DNA of 36,571 nucleotides from Colwellia sp. (GTDB lineage: Bacteria; Pseudomonadota; Gammaproteobacteria; Enterobacterales; Alteromonadaceae). The translations under genes and the position numbers were made by a program. Position 1 is the first letter of the stretch. Each line of letters begins with the position of its first letter. Of this stretch, positions 16,072 to 25,640 are shown one piece after another. Where the stretch lies: the NCBI GenBank assembly GCA_002733765.1, contig NVWU01000006.1, positions 1 through 36,571 of the forward strand, written 5' to 3'. Below the pieces are notes generated by a model. It searched no databases. It worked only from the letters and a program-made list of their open reading frames with translations, and had not been told where the DNA came from.

Positions 16072-18154
16072 TGTATATCAATTAAGCTCAAAAAGGTTAA
16101 GAGTGCTTTGGTCTAATCCTGAAGTTATATTTTATATTGATATAGATAGTGATCGTGCCCTGCCTGAATATGCGCCTCGAGGCGAGTTTGAACATCTAAT
16201 GGCGAAAGGCGAATTAGAAATAATCGAAGATCCACATATAAATATATCAATGACATTTCCTGCAAGTGGTTCAAAATCTGAGGATATTCAAAATAGAGCT
16301 TGGGGAGCTATTGAAGATGCAGTAAACGCAGAGCCTAATATATATGTAAGAAAGCAAAGAGGTCAATTACTTACCCAAGCGATGGAGAAAAGCGGCGCAA
16401 CTAAACAAACAATATATCGTTGGTTTCGACGTTATTGGCAATTAGGTCAGTGCAAAAACACACTAAACGGACAATACAATCGTTGCGGTGGTTTAGGAAA
16501 AACAAAGAAAAAAAGTGGTAAGAAACTTGGTGCACCACGTACTAGAACGCCTGGAGATGGTGTAAATGTAGATGATAATATAAAAGCTATCTTTAGAGTG
16601 GCAATTGAAAAATGCTTATTAAATGAAAGCCAGTACGAATTTGATTATGCTTATAACCAAGTATTAATTGCCTTCGGAGTTCCTTTGCCTTGTAAGCCAG
16701 AGCATTTACTCGACGTACCTACTGCACGTCAATTTCGTTATTTTTATAATAAAGAATACTCCCCACTGGAGGTTACAAGAAAGAGAAAAGGTGAAATTAA
16801 TTACCAAAAAGACTATCGGCCAGTTTTGAGTTCATCTACTACTGAAGTCTCGGGGCCTGGCAGTCGATACCAAATTGATGCCACAATCGCTGATGTTTAT
16901 CTTGTGTCAGCTGACGACAGAAATAAGGTAATTGGAAGACCTACTATGTATTTTGTGGTTGATGTCTTTAGTCGAGCAATTGTTGGTATGTATATGGGGT
17001 TAGAGAATGCTTCATGGGTCAGCGCTATGGAAGCCTTGTCAAATACAGTACTTGATAAAGTCGAGTATTGTAAGCAATTCGATATAGAAATAACGAAAGA
17101 AATGTGGCCAACAGTGGGATTACCTGAAACAATTATTGGTGATCGAGGAGAAATATTAGGTCGGCATATTGAAGTATTGAGCAAAGCTTTTAATGTCGAT
17201 ATTGAAAATACACCTCCGTATAGAGCAGATTGGAAGGGTATTGTTGAGCGTTACTTTAAAACTGTTCAAGTGAAAATGAAGCCATTTGTTGAGGGTTACG
17301 TTACTAAAGAAGCAATTGGTAAAAAAAGACACGGTAAGGATTACCGTCAAGACAGTACTCTTACTTTAAAAGAGTTTACTCAAATGATGATCAAAATAGT
17401 CATTTTTTACAATAATGAACATACATTGAGTGAATACGATCCAGATAAAGGTTTACCTAATGATTTACCTTATAACCCACTTGATTTATGGGAGTGGGGA
17501 ATTCAATATCGAACTGGCCGTCTAAGAAGACCAAGTTCTGACATTGTAAAAGTAAATCTGTTACCACATACAGAAGCTACAGTAACAGAAAAAGGTTTAA
17601 AGCTTTTTAATTGCTATTACACCTGTAAAGAAGCGTTGGACTGGGGTTGGTTTGAGGGTAACTATAATGGAGCGAAAAAAGTGACTATCGCTTATGATTT
17701 ATACTCGGCTAATGTAATTTATCTTAGGCTCAATGATAATTACGCTACTTTTATTACTGCTGCTTTAGCTCCCCGTAGTCGAGCATATCAAGATTTGACC
17801 ATGTGGGAGGTTTGGCAACGTAATGATATTAATGCGGATGTAGCTGCTACTTCCAGATTAAAATCAAGATCAGGTTCAGTTAACTTGGTTAATGACTTGG
17901 AAACGATAGCGGCTCGCTCTAAAGCTGCTCAACCTATCAATAAAGCATTAACAAAATCAGAAAAAGTGACAGGTATAAGAGAAAATAAGCGATTAGAAAG
18001 ACAGCAAGAACGCATTAAAAAATATGAGAACCAGGATGTAAATCAACAACCTGACAATGTGACGTCCTTACATAGTGATAGACTTAATCCCAAAAGCTAC
18101 AAGCTACCTACTAGCCTTAAGGATATATTAAAGAGTGATAGCGATGACGAATAA
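16055..18154 (+). CDS. tnsB: Tn7-type DDE transposase TnsB
   Basis: 699 residues from the ATG at 16055 (Tn7 TnsB 702). ATGs at 16049 and 16061 are alternatives; GGAG at 16044-16047 is best spaced for 16055. TnsB binds the element ends, cuts the 3' ends and joins them to the target. The N-terminal DNA-binding region includes a helix-turn-helix (SGATKQTIYRWFRRYW). The RNase H-like core has the DDE residues Asp275 (YQIDATIAD), Asp363 (ETIIGDRGE) and Glu398 (KGIVERYFK), offset by two from Tn7's Asp273, Asp361 and Glu396. The charged C-terminal tail contacts TnsC in the family. The gene begins inside the end of tnsA and its end overlaps tnsC by 11 bp. Confidence 0.96.
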   Translation: MFMSNDVYQLSSKRLRVLWSNPEVIFYIDIDSDRALPEYAPRGEFEHLMAKGELEIIEDPHINISMTFPASGSKSEDIQNRAWGAIEDAVNAEPNIYVRKQRGQLLTQAMEKSGATKQTIYRWFRRYWQLGQCKNTLNGQYNRCGGLGKTKKKSGKKLGAPRTRTPGDGVNVDDNIKAIFRVAIEKCLLNESQYEFDYAYNQVLIAFGVPLPCKPEHLLDVPTARQFRYFYNKEYSPLEVTRKRKGEINYQKDYRPVLSSSTTEVSGPGSRYQIDATIADVYLVSADDRNKVIGRPTMYFVVDVFSRAIVGMYMGLENASWVSAMEALSNTVLDKVEYCKQFDIEITKEMWPTVGLPETIIGDRGEILGRHIEVLSKAFNVDIENTPPYRADWKGIVERYFKTVQVKMKPFVEGYVTKEAIGKKRHGKDYRQDSTLTLKEFTQMMIKIVIFYNNEHTLSEYDPDKGLPNDLPYNPLDLWEWGIQYRTGRLRRPSSDIVKVNLLPHTEATVTEKGLKLFNCYYTCKEALDWGWFEGNYNGAKKVTIAYDLYSANVIYLRLNDNYATFITAALAPRSRAYQDLTMWEVWQRNDINADVAATSRLKSRSGSVNLVNDLETIAARSKAAQPINKALTKSEKVTGIRENKRLERQQERIKKYENQDVNQQPDNVTSLHSDRLNPKSYKLPTSLKDILKSDSDDE

Positions 18155-19805
18155 CACCAATCATAGTTATTTCAAAATAGCTGAATATATCGACCCTGGC
18201 TTACCGGAGTATGCTGATAATCCTCTTATCGCTGCATTGGGGTATATTTATAGTGCAAATGAAGTTGTTACAATGCTAGAGAATCGCCCAAAATTCGATA
18301 GCAAAGAAATCAACTTAAAAGGGCATGTTAGAGTGCATGCTATTAGTCGTTTAACTCGTGATTTTTTTGTACCTCAAACTATGCACTTGGTACTTGAACA
18401 AAAACTTTCTCAGCTTATTCGTAAAAGTTACCTTGGTCGAAATCCAAAAACAGCTACATTTAAGCGTAAATTAAATCAAATTCGGTCCATAATACAAAAT
18501 CAAGATTTATCTTCATATGTCCATAGCGAAATTAATTCAAACGCATCCTCGATGGCTATAGCAGGTATTTCCGGAGCAGGTAAATCTACAGCAACGAATA
18601 AGATTTTAAACAGTTATGATAAGGTCATTTATCACCCTGAATATCAGTTAATCCAAGTGCCATGGATCAAGATTGATTGTCCTTATGACGGTTCACTTTC
18701 AGAGTTTTGTGAAAGTTTTTTTATTGCATTGGATAAACGATTAAATACTCGTTATAGAGATAAATATACTGCTGGTCGACCTACAATAGGAAAGTTAATT
18801 GCAGATGTTGCAGACCTTTGTTTAATTCATGCTGTCGGTTTAATTGTTGTTGATGAGTTTCAACATATGAATCTTGCTAAAAGTGGTGGCGAGAAAAAAA
18901 TGATTAACTTTTTGGTGACATTAGTTAATGTCGTTGAAGTCTCAATTGTCTTAATCGGTACACCAACAGCACTTCGTTTGTTTTCGAATGAATTTAGGCA
19001 AGCACGAAGAGCATCAGGTGAAGGTAGTATTGTATGGGATAAAATGGCATTTGATGAAAACTGGGATGTTTTTTTAGGAGAGTTGTTTCAATATCAATGG
19101 CTAGAGTCACATACGGAACTTGATGAAGCTTTTACTCATCTACTCTATAATTTATCACAAGGTATTCCAGACATAGCGGTTAAACTTTTTTGTATTGCGC
19201 AAGCAAAAGCTATTTTACTAGCAGATTCACCAACTGAAGAATGTTTGACTATTGGTTTATTTAATGATGTATTTGAAGAAGAGTTTTCTATTGTAAGGCC
19301 TATGTTAGATGCACTTCGGACAAATGATCATAGCGCTTTAAAAAATTGCAAAGATATTGTCATACCAAATATTGAAAGTGGATTATTAAATGGTTTTGAT
19401 CATTTAAAAGCCGCTCCGTTGAAAACACCTAAAAGGATTGAAACAGGGGATTCGTTACAAAACGATGTAGTGAATAATGCCATTTCAACACTTGTCTCAA
19501 TGGGGGTAACTGAAGATATAGTCCGACCACTTGTACAGGATTGTATAGCATCTAATCCAGAGGTTTCACTTATCGACATAATTCATCAAGCAACATCTTC
19601 ATTTGCAACAACTAATGTTGCCAATACGAAAAAAGGGACAAAGAAAAAAATTAAAAGTACGATAAATAAAGTTAAAGAGGGTGATTGGGGGCAATTATCA
19701 CAATCAGATCTACGCAAAGTGTATGTCTCTAAATCAGATACAATGTACAAAGCTCTATCGGAAAATGGTCATATTTATCCCATCGAGCGTTTACTGGCAG
19801 GTTAA
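18144..19805 (+). CDS. tnsC: Tn7-type AAA+ regulator TnsC
   Basis: 553 residues from the ATG at 18144 (MTNNTNHSYF); Tn7 TnsC has 555. A GTG at 18135 is possible, but AAAGAG fits the ATG. TnsC is the ATPase that links the target selector (TnsD or TnsE) to the TnsAB transposase and gives target immunity. Walker A is GISGAGKS (residues 141-148) and Walker B LIVVDEF (Asp237, Glu238), followed by the sensor-type VLIGTP. The basic C-terminal region (KKGTKKKIKSTINK) is where TnsA contacts in Tn7. Translation is coupled to tnsB by overlap, and tnsD starts 2 bp after its stop. Confidence 0.95.
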   Translation: MTNNTNHSYFKIAEYIDPGLPEYADNPLIAALGYIYSANEVVTMLENRPKFDSKEINLKGHVRVHAISRLTRDFFVPQTMHLVLEQKLSQLIRKSYLGRNPKTATFKRKLNQIRSIIQNQDLSSYVHSEINSNASSMAIAGISGAGKSTATNKILNSYDKVIYHPEYQLIQVPWIKIDCPYDGSLSEFCESFFIALDKRLNTRYRDKYTAGRPTIGKLIADVADLCLIHAVGLIVVDEFQHMNLAKSGGEKKMINFLVTLVNVVEVSIVLIGTPTALRLFSNEFRQARRASGEGSIVWDKMAFDENWDVFLGELFQYQWLESHTELDEAFTHLLYNLSQGIPDIAVKLFCIAQAKAILLADSPTEECLTIGLFNDVFEEEFSIVRPMLDALRTNDHSALKNCKDIVIPNIESGLLNGFDHLKAAPLKTPKRIETGDSLQNDVVNNAISTLVSMGVTEDIVRPLVQDCIASNPEVSLIDIIHQATSSFATTNVANTKKGTKKKIKSTINKVKEGDWGQLSQSDLRKVYVSKSDTMYKALSENGHIYPIERLLAG

Positions 19806-19807
19806 CT

Positions 19808-21352
19808 ATGTTGGCTTACTTTCCTAAAGCATATGAAGATGAATTGTTATATAGCATGATTGCGCGATATAGTATTCATACGGGCCAACAAGAAAACCAA
19901 AAGGCAGTTATTCAAGATGTCTTTGGTAAAAAGACTGCTGTTGCGATACCGGACTTACCAAGTCACCTTAGGATATTTAGCAAAAGAGTGGGTAATGTTT
20001 GGCCTACTTCAGCTTCAAAATTGATTGATAACCATACATTAGCCAATCTGTATGTTCCATTTCTATTTGAACAACAAGCGCAGCAAGTTCTCTCATCGAT
20101 GCAATCTGATGTCGGCGGAAATATTCATACTCGATCAGGGATTACGGCTTCAAGTATTCAAGCAACAAAATATTTTCGTTATTGCCCTGTTTGTTCAATA
20201 GAGCAAAAACACAACCTTGGGGAAACGTATTGGCAACGGAAGCACCAACTGCCATGTATTGAGGTTTGTCTTAAACATCAGTGTAAACTTATCCATTCTG
20301 AAACTTCATTTTATTCAATACAAAAACATCATTTTCACGCAGCCGAGACGGTTAATAAAAGTACGTGCATATCATCTATCTTACTAGGTAAGTACGAACA
20401 TAAATTGATTAATCTCTTTTATGGCCTCTTAGAATTAAAAAATATAAAATCTTGCTCTAATAATCAATGGACAATGTTTTATAAAAAATTAGCCGTGGAC
20501 TCAAATATGATGAGCGGTAACTATGTCGATCATAGGGCTATTTACCATCAGTTTAATAAGCATTGGGGAGATACTTTGTTTGCAAAATATTTACCCAAAA
20601 ATGATGACAATAGTTGGCTAGTAGAAATATTTAGGAAACATAGAAAATCTTTTCACCCAATTCGACATTTAATGGTTTGGAGCACTTTTCTTTTTGATAA
20701 ATCACTAGAAGAAATTTTTATGAAGGTTCGCAAATTTCCTAAAAAAGACGACTCTAATAAAGGTAAAGAATTTGTAGCTAAACAAACTACAAATAAAAGC
20801 ACTAATGAACAACGAGAAACTTGGTTAGACTTACGCAGTAAAAATATTGAGTTCGGTGTTAAAGCATTAAGAAAAACAGGTAGTGGCGGAAGTTTATATG
20901 CATGGTTATATAGACACGATAGAGATTGGTTAAATGATAATTCACCCAAACCTCAGCGAACTAATTTAAATCGTTATAAAAGAGATTATGTAATGTGGGA
21001 TGAAGAAAATATTGTATTACTTCAAGAATATATAAAGAACGTTACTACTTTAAGAAAGCGTCCCAGAATCAGTAAAACACACTTAATTAAACAACTACCT
21101 ACCCCAAATTCTGTTGAGAAACATTTAATAGACCTACCGAAAACAACGAAATGGTTGGAAGTTAACCAAGAAAATAAAGTCGCTTATAGAAAGTTTCGAT
21201 TACGTGTTGCTTATCAGGCACTAGAGGAATCAAATTTGCCATTACAGCAATGGCGTTTATTACGTTTGTCATCTATCCGTAAAGAATATGTCACAGAAGA
21301 TATTGAGCATTACATTGTTGGCTTGATTAGTAAAACTAAGGCAGCAGCATAA
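19808..21352 (+). CDS. tnsD: Tn7-type target selector TnsD (TniQ family)
   Basis: 514 residues (Tn7 TnsD 508). It recognises the end of glmS and directs insertion into attTn7. The N-terminal TniQ domain begins AYFPKAYEDELLYSMIARYS. The CCCH zinc finger is visible as Cys126, Cys129 (YCPVC), Cys154 and His157 (EVCLKH), offset by two from Tn7's 124/127/152/155. The larger C-terminal part is the glmS-binding region. The insertion seen here, 25 bp after glmS, is what this protein is expected to produce. The stop codon overlaps the ATG of tnsE by one base (taATGa). Confidence 0.95.
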   Translation: MLAYFPKAYEDELLYSMIARYSIHTGQQENQKAVIQDVFGKKTAVAIPDLPSHLRIFSKRVGNVWPTSASKLIDNHTLANLYVPFLFEQQAQQVLSSMQSDVGGNIHTRSGITASSIQATKYFRYCPVCSIEQKHNLGETYWQRKHQLPCIEVCLKHQCKLIHSETSFYSIQKHHFHAAETVNKSTCISSILLGKYEHKLINLFYGLLELKNIKSCSNNQWTMFYKKLAVDSNMMSGNYVDHRAIYHQFNKHWGDTLFAKYLPKNDDNSWLVEIFRKHRKSFHPIRHLMVWSTFLFDKSLEEIFMKVRKFPKKDDSNKGKEFVAKQTTNKSTNEQRETWLDLRSKNIEFGVKALRKTGSGGSLYAWLYRHDRDWLNDNSPKPQRTNLNRYKRDYVMWDEENIVLLQEYIKNVTTLRKRPRISKTHLIKQLPTPNSVEKHLIDLPKTTKWLEVNQENKVAYRKFRLRVAYQALEESNLPLQQWRLLRLSSIRKEYVTEDIEHYIVGLISKTKAAA

Positions 21353-22971
21353 TGATTGGAATTACTCAAATACCGGACGGTTCAACATTGATGTTAATCG
21401 GTGATTGGTTCCAAAATCCAGGTGAAGGTTGGAAAGTTGTTTGTTATTTCAAAATGTCTAATGGTAGTTATTTTCGTAAATCTTTACCTATTGATTTATT
21501 ACCCGCGTTGACTGTCGGTAAAACTTACCCGCTAATTGATACCGTTAATCATAAAATAGGTTTTACTAGTACATTTGTATTACCAAAGCAGGATGTTTGG
21601 GAGCTTGTTACTTATGCCGATATGCCACAAAGTTTACAGAAAAAACAAATTTTAAAAGAATTTGAGCAGCAAATTGAACATCAATTGATATATAAAATTG
21701 AGCTTGAAAAATACACTATGTGGCTACCTTTAAATGAGCTGGCAAGAATGTTGTTTTTTCAATCTGCAGAAATTGTTAGAACACTGGCTCTTGAAGGAAA
21801 TACTTATCAATTAGCTAAAGCAGAAAAACATGATTGGGTAGGAAAAATAACCTTTGGGAGCCATGTACCTTTAAATTTTATAAACAGCTTAGAATACCGT
21901 AAATTCTTTGCCTGGTTAATGTTTGATGGCTCAGCTGAAAAAAGCTTTGGATCGATATTTAGGCTTATAAATAATGAAAGTGAATTAACTCAAAATTCAA
22001 GACGTTGGACATTCAATTTTATTCCTCCCGACATTGAAAATTGTTCAATAACTTGGAGTGGTTACACTGGCTTACAAAGTAAGGAAGAAGGGCATCATCG
22101 GTATGTGAGCGAAATCAGATCAATTGCAGGTGTTCCTACACCTGAGTTAAATGAAATTGAATTTGAACACCCAGAAGATAATATCAATATTGAGGGAGAT
22201 GATGAGAACGGCGATCAAGAAAAAAACAAGAAGAAACCTTCTAATCCCATTGTTAATCCAAAGAAAATCGATGGTTTATCACATCCAAGATCGCAGGGGA
22301 AGCGTTACACAATAAATATTAATAGAGCTGGCTTTCATTTTGAAACCGATTTAGACCTACGTAGAAGTCCCCGTAATGTAAGAGTTCTTCCTAAAGGCGC
22401 ACAGCCAGAATGGGATGAAAATCAAGAAGAAGATACTGTTGGTGTAACGCAAGGTAAAAATATAGGAAAAAATGCCAGAGCTGATATCGATAAACTTGAA
22501 GCGCCTAATCCAATTAAACCATCAGCAAAGCTACAGCTATTTGAGGTAATGCTAGAAATATTAACGGAAGAAAGCGGATGGAAGCTATTTTTTGAAAAGG
22601 GTAATATACCTAAAATGAATTGCCGTTCTGCACATTTAGTTGATGGACGGCCACGGCAATTTTGTTATGCGAAAATTCAATTAAGTGAAGAATTAGTAAT
22701 TTTCGCTATTGAAATTGAACTGCAAGCTAAAGAAACATTATCAACTCTCTTTTATCGCTCAAAAATAGCAATACATGAACAGATATTAAAAGATCTAATG
22801 TCGAGTAATTCAGCAGAAAAACAAAAAGCTATGCAGTGGGATCGTAAATCAATAAAAGAAATCGCCATGTCATCTTACTTTCTTGGGCATCCCGATCAAA
22901 AAAATATAAGCAAAGAAGAAATAAATGAATCATGGTCTACTAGAGCAAAACATAAAATATTAACGCTTTAA
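21352..22971 (+). CDS. tnsE: Tn7-type target selector TnsE
   Basis: 539 residues (Tn7 TnsE 538). In Tn7 this protein directs insertion into conjugal plasmids and replicating DNA by binding the sliding clamp and 3'-recessed ends. I identify it by position, length and the C-terminal domain (WKLFFEKGNIPKMN, HLVDGRPRQFCYAKI, LVIFAIEIELQAKETLST, FYRSKIAIHEQ). A low-complexity acidic then basic linker (DDENGDQEKNKKKPSNP) separates the halves at about residues 282-302. Last gene of the tns operon. A 7-bp dyad over the stop codon (22965-22981) lacks a T tract, so no clear terminator separates it from the cargo. Confidence 0.9.
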   Translation: MIGITQIPDGSTLMLIGDWFQNPGEGWKVVCYFKMSNGSYFRKSLPIDLLPALTVGKTYPLIDTVNHKIGFTSTFVLPKQDVWELVTYADMPQSLQKKQILKEFEQQIEHQLIYKIELEKYTMWLPLNELARMLFFQSAEIVRTLALEGNTYQLAKAEKHDWVGKITFGSHVPLNFINSLEYRKFFAWLMFDGSAEKSFGSIFRLINNESELTQNSRRWTFNFIPPDIENCSITWSGYTGLQSKEEGHHRYVSEIRSIAGVPTPELNEIEFEHPEDNINIEGDDENGDQEKNKKKPSNPIVNPKKIDGLSHPRSQGKRYTININRAGFHFETDLDLRRSPRNVRVLPKGAQPEWDENQEEDTVGVTQGKNIGKNARADIDKLEAPNPIKPSAKLQLFEVMLEILTEESGWKLFFEKGNIPKMNCRSAHLVDGRPRQFCYAKIQLSEELVIFAIEIELQAKETLSTLFYRSKIAIHEQILKDLMSSNSAEKQKAMQWDRKSIKEIAMSSYFLGHPDQKNISKEEINESWSTRAKHKILTL

Positions 22972-23090
22972 TTTTTAAAGCTATTTAGAATAATAAAAAA
23001 TTTAATTTCAACTTAAAAAATATCATCTAAAACTACAAACAGTGGTATGCTCAAGAACACTTTTTTGTATTCTAGCAATAGGTAACAACG

Positions 23091-23306
23091 ATGATCCGCT
23101 GCCACCTTGCCCGCATTATGGGCGAACATAAAATGCGTATTGCTGATGTAGCGAGAAAAGCAGGGTTGAGCCGAGCCACAGTGACTTTACTTTATAAAGA
23201 AACAGCGCAAAAAATTGATCTAGAAGTACTAGACAAACTTTGTGTACTTTTTGATTGTGAGCTAAAAGAAATTTTAGAAAGAGTCCCACACAAAACTAAT
23301 AATTAG
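23091..23306 (+). CDS. Small XRE-family regulator of the restriction cluster
   Basis: 71 residues: one Cro/CI-type helix-turn-helix (MRIADVARKAGLSRATVTLL) followed by LDKLCVLFDCELKEILE, the YozG/HTH_26 type often found directly before hsdR genes. AGGTAAC lies 5 nt before the ATG. It is the first gene of the eight-gene defence cluster and ends 18 bp before hsdR. A role in delaying or limiting expression of the nuclease genes is likely, by analogy with restriction controller proteins. The 119 bp upstream must hold the promoter, but I see no clear dyad operator there. Confidence 0.85.
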   Translation: MIRCHLARIMGEHKMRIADVARKAGLSRATVTLLYKETAQKIDLEVLDKLCVLFDCELKEILERVPHKTNN

Positions 23307-23324
23307 CATCCAAGGATTGGCATC

Positions 23325-25640
23325 ATGGCGTCTGAAGCAGATACAAGAGCAAATTATATTGATCCAGCACTTAAAGCAGCCCATTGGCAGCCAATTAATA
23401 TAATTCGTGAATATTACTTTACCGACGGTCGTAAACTAGCAGGTGGAGCCCGTGGTAGACGCTGTTTTGTAGATTATTTGCTTTATAAAGATAACCGCTA
23501 CCTCGCCGTAGTTGAAGCCAAAAAAGATTCAGAGCACCCAACCAAAGGATTGCAACAGGCTATAGATTACGCCACAAAACTTCATGTTCGTTTTGTGTAT
23601 TCAAGTAATGGTAAAGAAACTTATGAATTTGATTTAGAATCCGGTAAAGGCGAGTACATAGAATTCTATCCAACACCAGATGAGTTGGAAAACCGTTATG
23701 CAGGTATCACTACCAACATAGGTCAACAATTACGTAATATCCCTTTTCACTTGGAAGGGGCAATGCAGCCACGTTATTACCAAGAATTAGCTGTGCATGC
23801 TGCAACTGACGCTATCGGCCAAGGTAAGACCAGAGTATTAATGACTCTGGCAACAGGTACTGGAAAAACTTTTATTGCCTTTCAAATTATTCATAAACTA
23901 TTTCAATCTCGCTGGAATAAAGAAGAACCAGGATCACGTCGCCCAAGAATTTTATTTCTGGCTGACCGTAATATATTGGCCGACCAAGCTATAAATACTT
24001 TTAACCCTTACGAAAAAGACATAATAAAAATTAATGGTGAAGAGGTTCGTAAGCGTAATGGGATTGTGCCAACTAATGCGCATATTTTCTTTGCTATTTA
24101 TCAAGCAATTGCTGAGCGTGAAGATATTGAGGGTTACTACAAAGCATATCCCAAAGATTTCTTTGATCTAATAATGATTGATGAATGTCACAGAGGTAGT
24201 GCAAACGAAAAAGGCTCATGGCGTAATATTCTCAATCATTTTGGTGGTGCAGTTCATGTTGGTTTAACGGCTACACCTAAACGTGAAGCTAATGTTGATA
24301 CTTATGACTATTTTAAGAGTCCTGTATTTGAATATTCGCTTAAAGAGGGTATTAATGACGGTTTCTTAACACCTTACAGAGTAAAGCGTGTTCGTACTAA
24401 TCTTGATGAATTGGTGCTTACCAAAGATGATAAAGTTATAGAAGGCGAATCAGAGCAAGACATTTACCAAGTTGAAGACTACGACAAAAAAATAGTGGTT
24501 GATGATCGTACCGAGCTCGTGGCCAAAACTATTCTCGATAACATTAATACATTAGATAAAACCATCATTTTTTGCGAAAACCAGAATCATGCCCTAACCA
24601 TGCGCGACATGATTAACAAACATAAAAAAGTTATAGATCCACACTACTGTGTACGAATCACCAGTGATGAAGGTAAAATTGGTCGTGAACTACTTGAAAA
24701 ATTTCAAGATAACGATAAAGACATCCCTACCATCATAACGTCATCGCAAATGCTTACCACAGGAGTCGATGCCCGTAATGTACGCAACGTGGTGTTAGAT
24801 CGCACCGTTGGTTCTATGGTGGAATTTAAACAAATTATTGGCCGTGGTACACGGGTATTTGATGGTAAAGACTACTTCACCATTATTGATTTTCGAGGCG
24901 CAACCAATAAATTCTACGACAAAGACTGGGACGGTGAGCCAGAAGCACCTGAACCTGGTGGCACAGGTGAACCTACCCCGCCTCCGTATAATCCAGAGCC
25001 CCCGGAAGGTGGTGATGGACCTAAACCAGAGCCGAAAGAACCTAAGCCAAAATTGAAAGTAAAACTCGGTAAACATCGTGAGCTTAAGGTGATTGATGTT
25101 GAAACTCGATATATTGATGAAAACGGAAAGCCGCTTACTATTCAAGAGTTTGTCGAGCTCCTAATTACTCAGTTACCTGGTTTATTTAAATCTGTAGATG
25201 AACTACGCCAAATATGGTCTGACCCTGATGAGCGTGAAACCTTACTTAGCAAATTAGTAGAAGCCGGTTTTGATAAAGAACAATTAGGTGCATTGCGCCG
25301 TATGTTTGAAGCGGAAGATTGCGATATTTTCGATTTACTCGCCTTCTTAGCTTTTGAACAACCCATGGCTACTCGTAAAACGCGTGCAGATAATGTTCGC
25401 GGAAATAACGCATTCTTTAATCAATATAAACAAGAAAATGCCAAACAGTTTTTACATTTTGTATTAAATCGTTATGAAAAAACGGGTAGCACAGAATTAT
25501 CTCGTGAGCGTTTACCTGCACTTATCGAACTATCTGGTTTAGGAACAACTAAAGATGCCTCTAATGCATTTGGTGGTAAACCAGTACATTTATTGGCTGC
25601 ATTTAAGCAGTTACAACAACAACTTTATTATGTGAATTAA
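23325..25640 (+). CDS. hsdR: Type I restriction enzyme, endonuclease/translocase subunit
   Basis: 771 residues, EcoEI-type R subunit. With HsdM and HsdS it forms the ATP-dependent complex that pumps unmethylated DNA and cuts far from the recognition site. The N-terminal nuclease has Asp50 (CFVDYLLY) and Glu64-Ala-Lys66 (VVEAKKD). The SF2 motor has Walker A ATGTGKT (176-182), DECH box 286-289, TAT motif 315-317 and motif VI QIIGRGTR (503-510). A Pro/Glu-rich linker spans about residues 538-585 and leads to a helical C-terminal domain that should bind HsdM. AAGGA precedes the ATG. The next gene starts on the base after the stop, so translation is probably coupled. Confidence 0.95.
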   Translation: MASEADTRANYIDPALKAAHWQPINIIREYYFTDGRKLAGGARGRRCFVDYLLYKDNRYLAVVEAKKDSEHPTKGLQQAIDYATKLHVRFVYSSNGKETYEFDLESGKGEYIEFYPTPDELENRYAGITTNIGQQLRNIPFHLEGAMQPRYYQELAVHAATDAIGQGKTRVLMTLATGTGKTFIAFQIIHKLFQSRWNKEEPGSRRPRILFLADRNILADQAINTFNPYEKDIIKINGEEVRKRNGIVPTNAHIFFAIYQAIAEREDIEGYYKAYPKDFFDLIMIDECHRGSANEKGSWRNILNHFGGAVHVGLTATPKREANVDTYDYFKSPVFEYSLKEGINDGFLTPYRVKRVRTNLDELVLTKDDKVIEGESEQDIYQVEDYDKKIVVDDRTELVAKTILDNINTLDKTIIFCENQNHALTMRDMINKHKKVIDPHYCVRITSDEGKIGRELLEKFQDNDKDIPTIITSSQMLTTGVDARNVRNVVLDRTVGSMVEFKQIIGRGTRVFDGKDYFTIIDFRGATNKFYDKDWDGEPEAPEPGGTGEPTPPPYNPEPPEGGDGPKPEPKEPKPKLKVKLGKHRELKVIDVETRYIDENGKPLTIQEFVELLITQLPGLFKSVDELRQIWSDPDERETLLSKLVEAGFDKEQLGALRRMFEAEDCDIFDLLAFLAFEQPMATRKTRADNVRGNNAFFNQYKQENAKQFLHFVLNRYEKTGSTELSRERLPALIELSGLGTTKDASNAFGGKPVHLLAAFKQLQQQLYYVN

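Noticed and set aside
22965..22981. Dyad over the tnsE stop as terminator
   Set aside because: Perfect 7-bp AT-rich stem with a 3-nt loop, but no T tract follows, so termination is not supported.
24795..25145. Open antisense and alternate frames over the HsdR linker (also 24808-25056)
   Set aside because: They arise from the low-complexity Pro/Glu-rich linker codons; no ribosome site and no plausible protein character.
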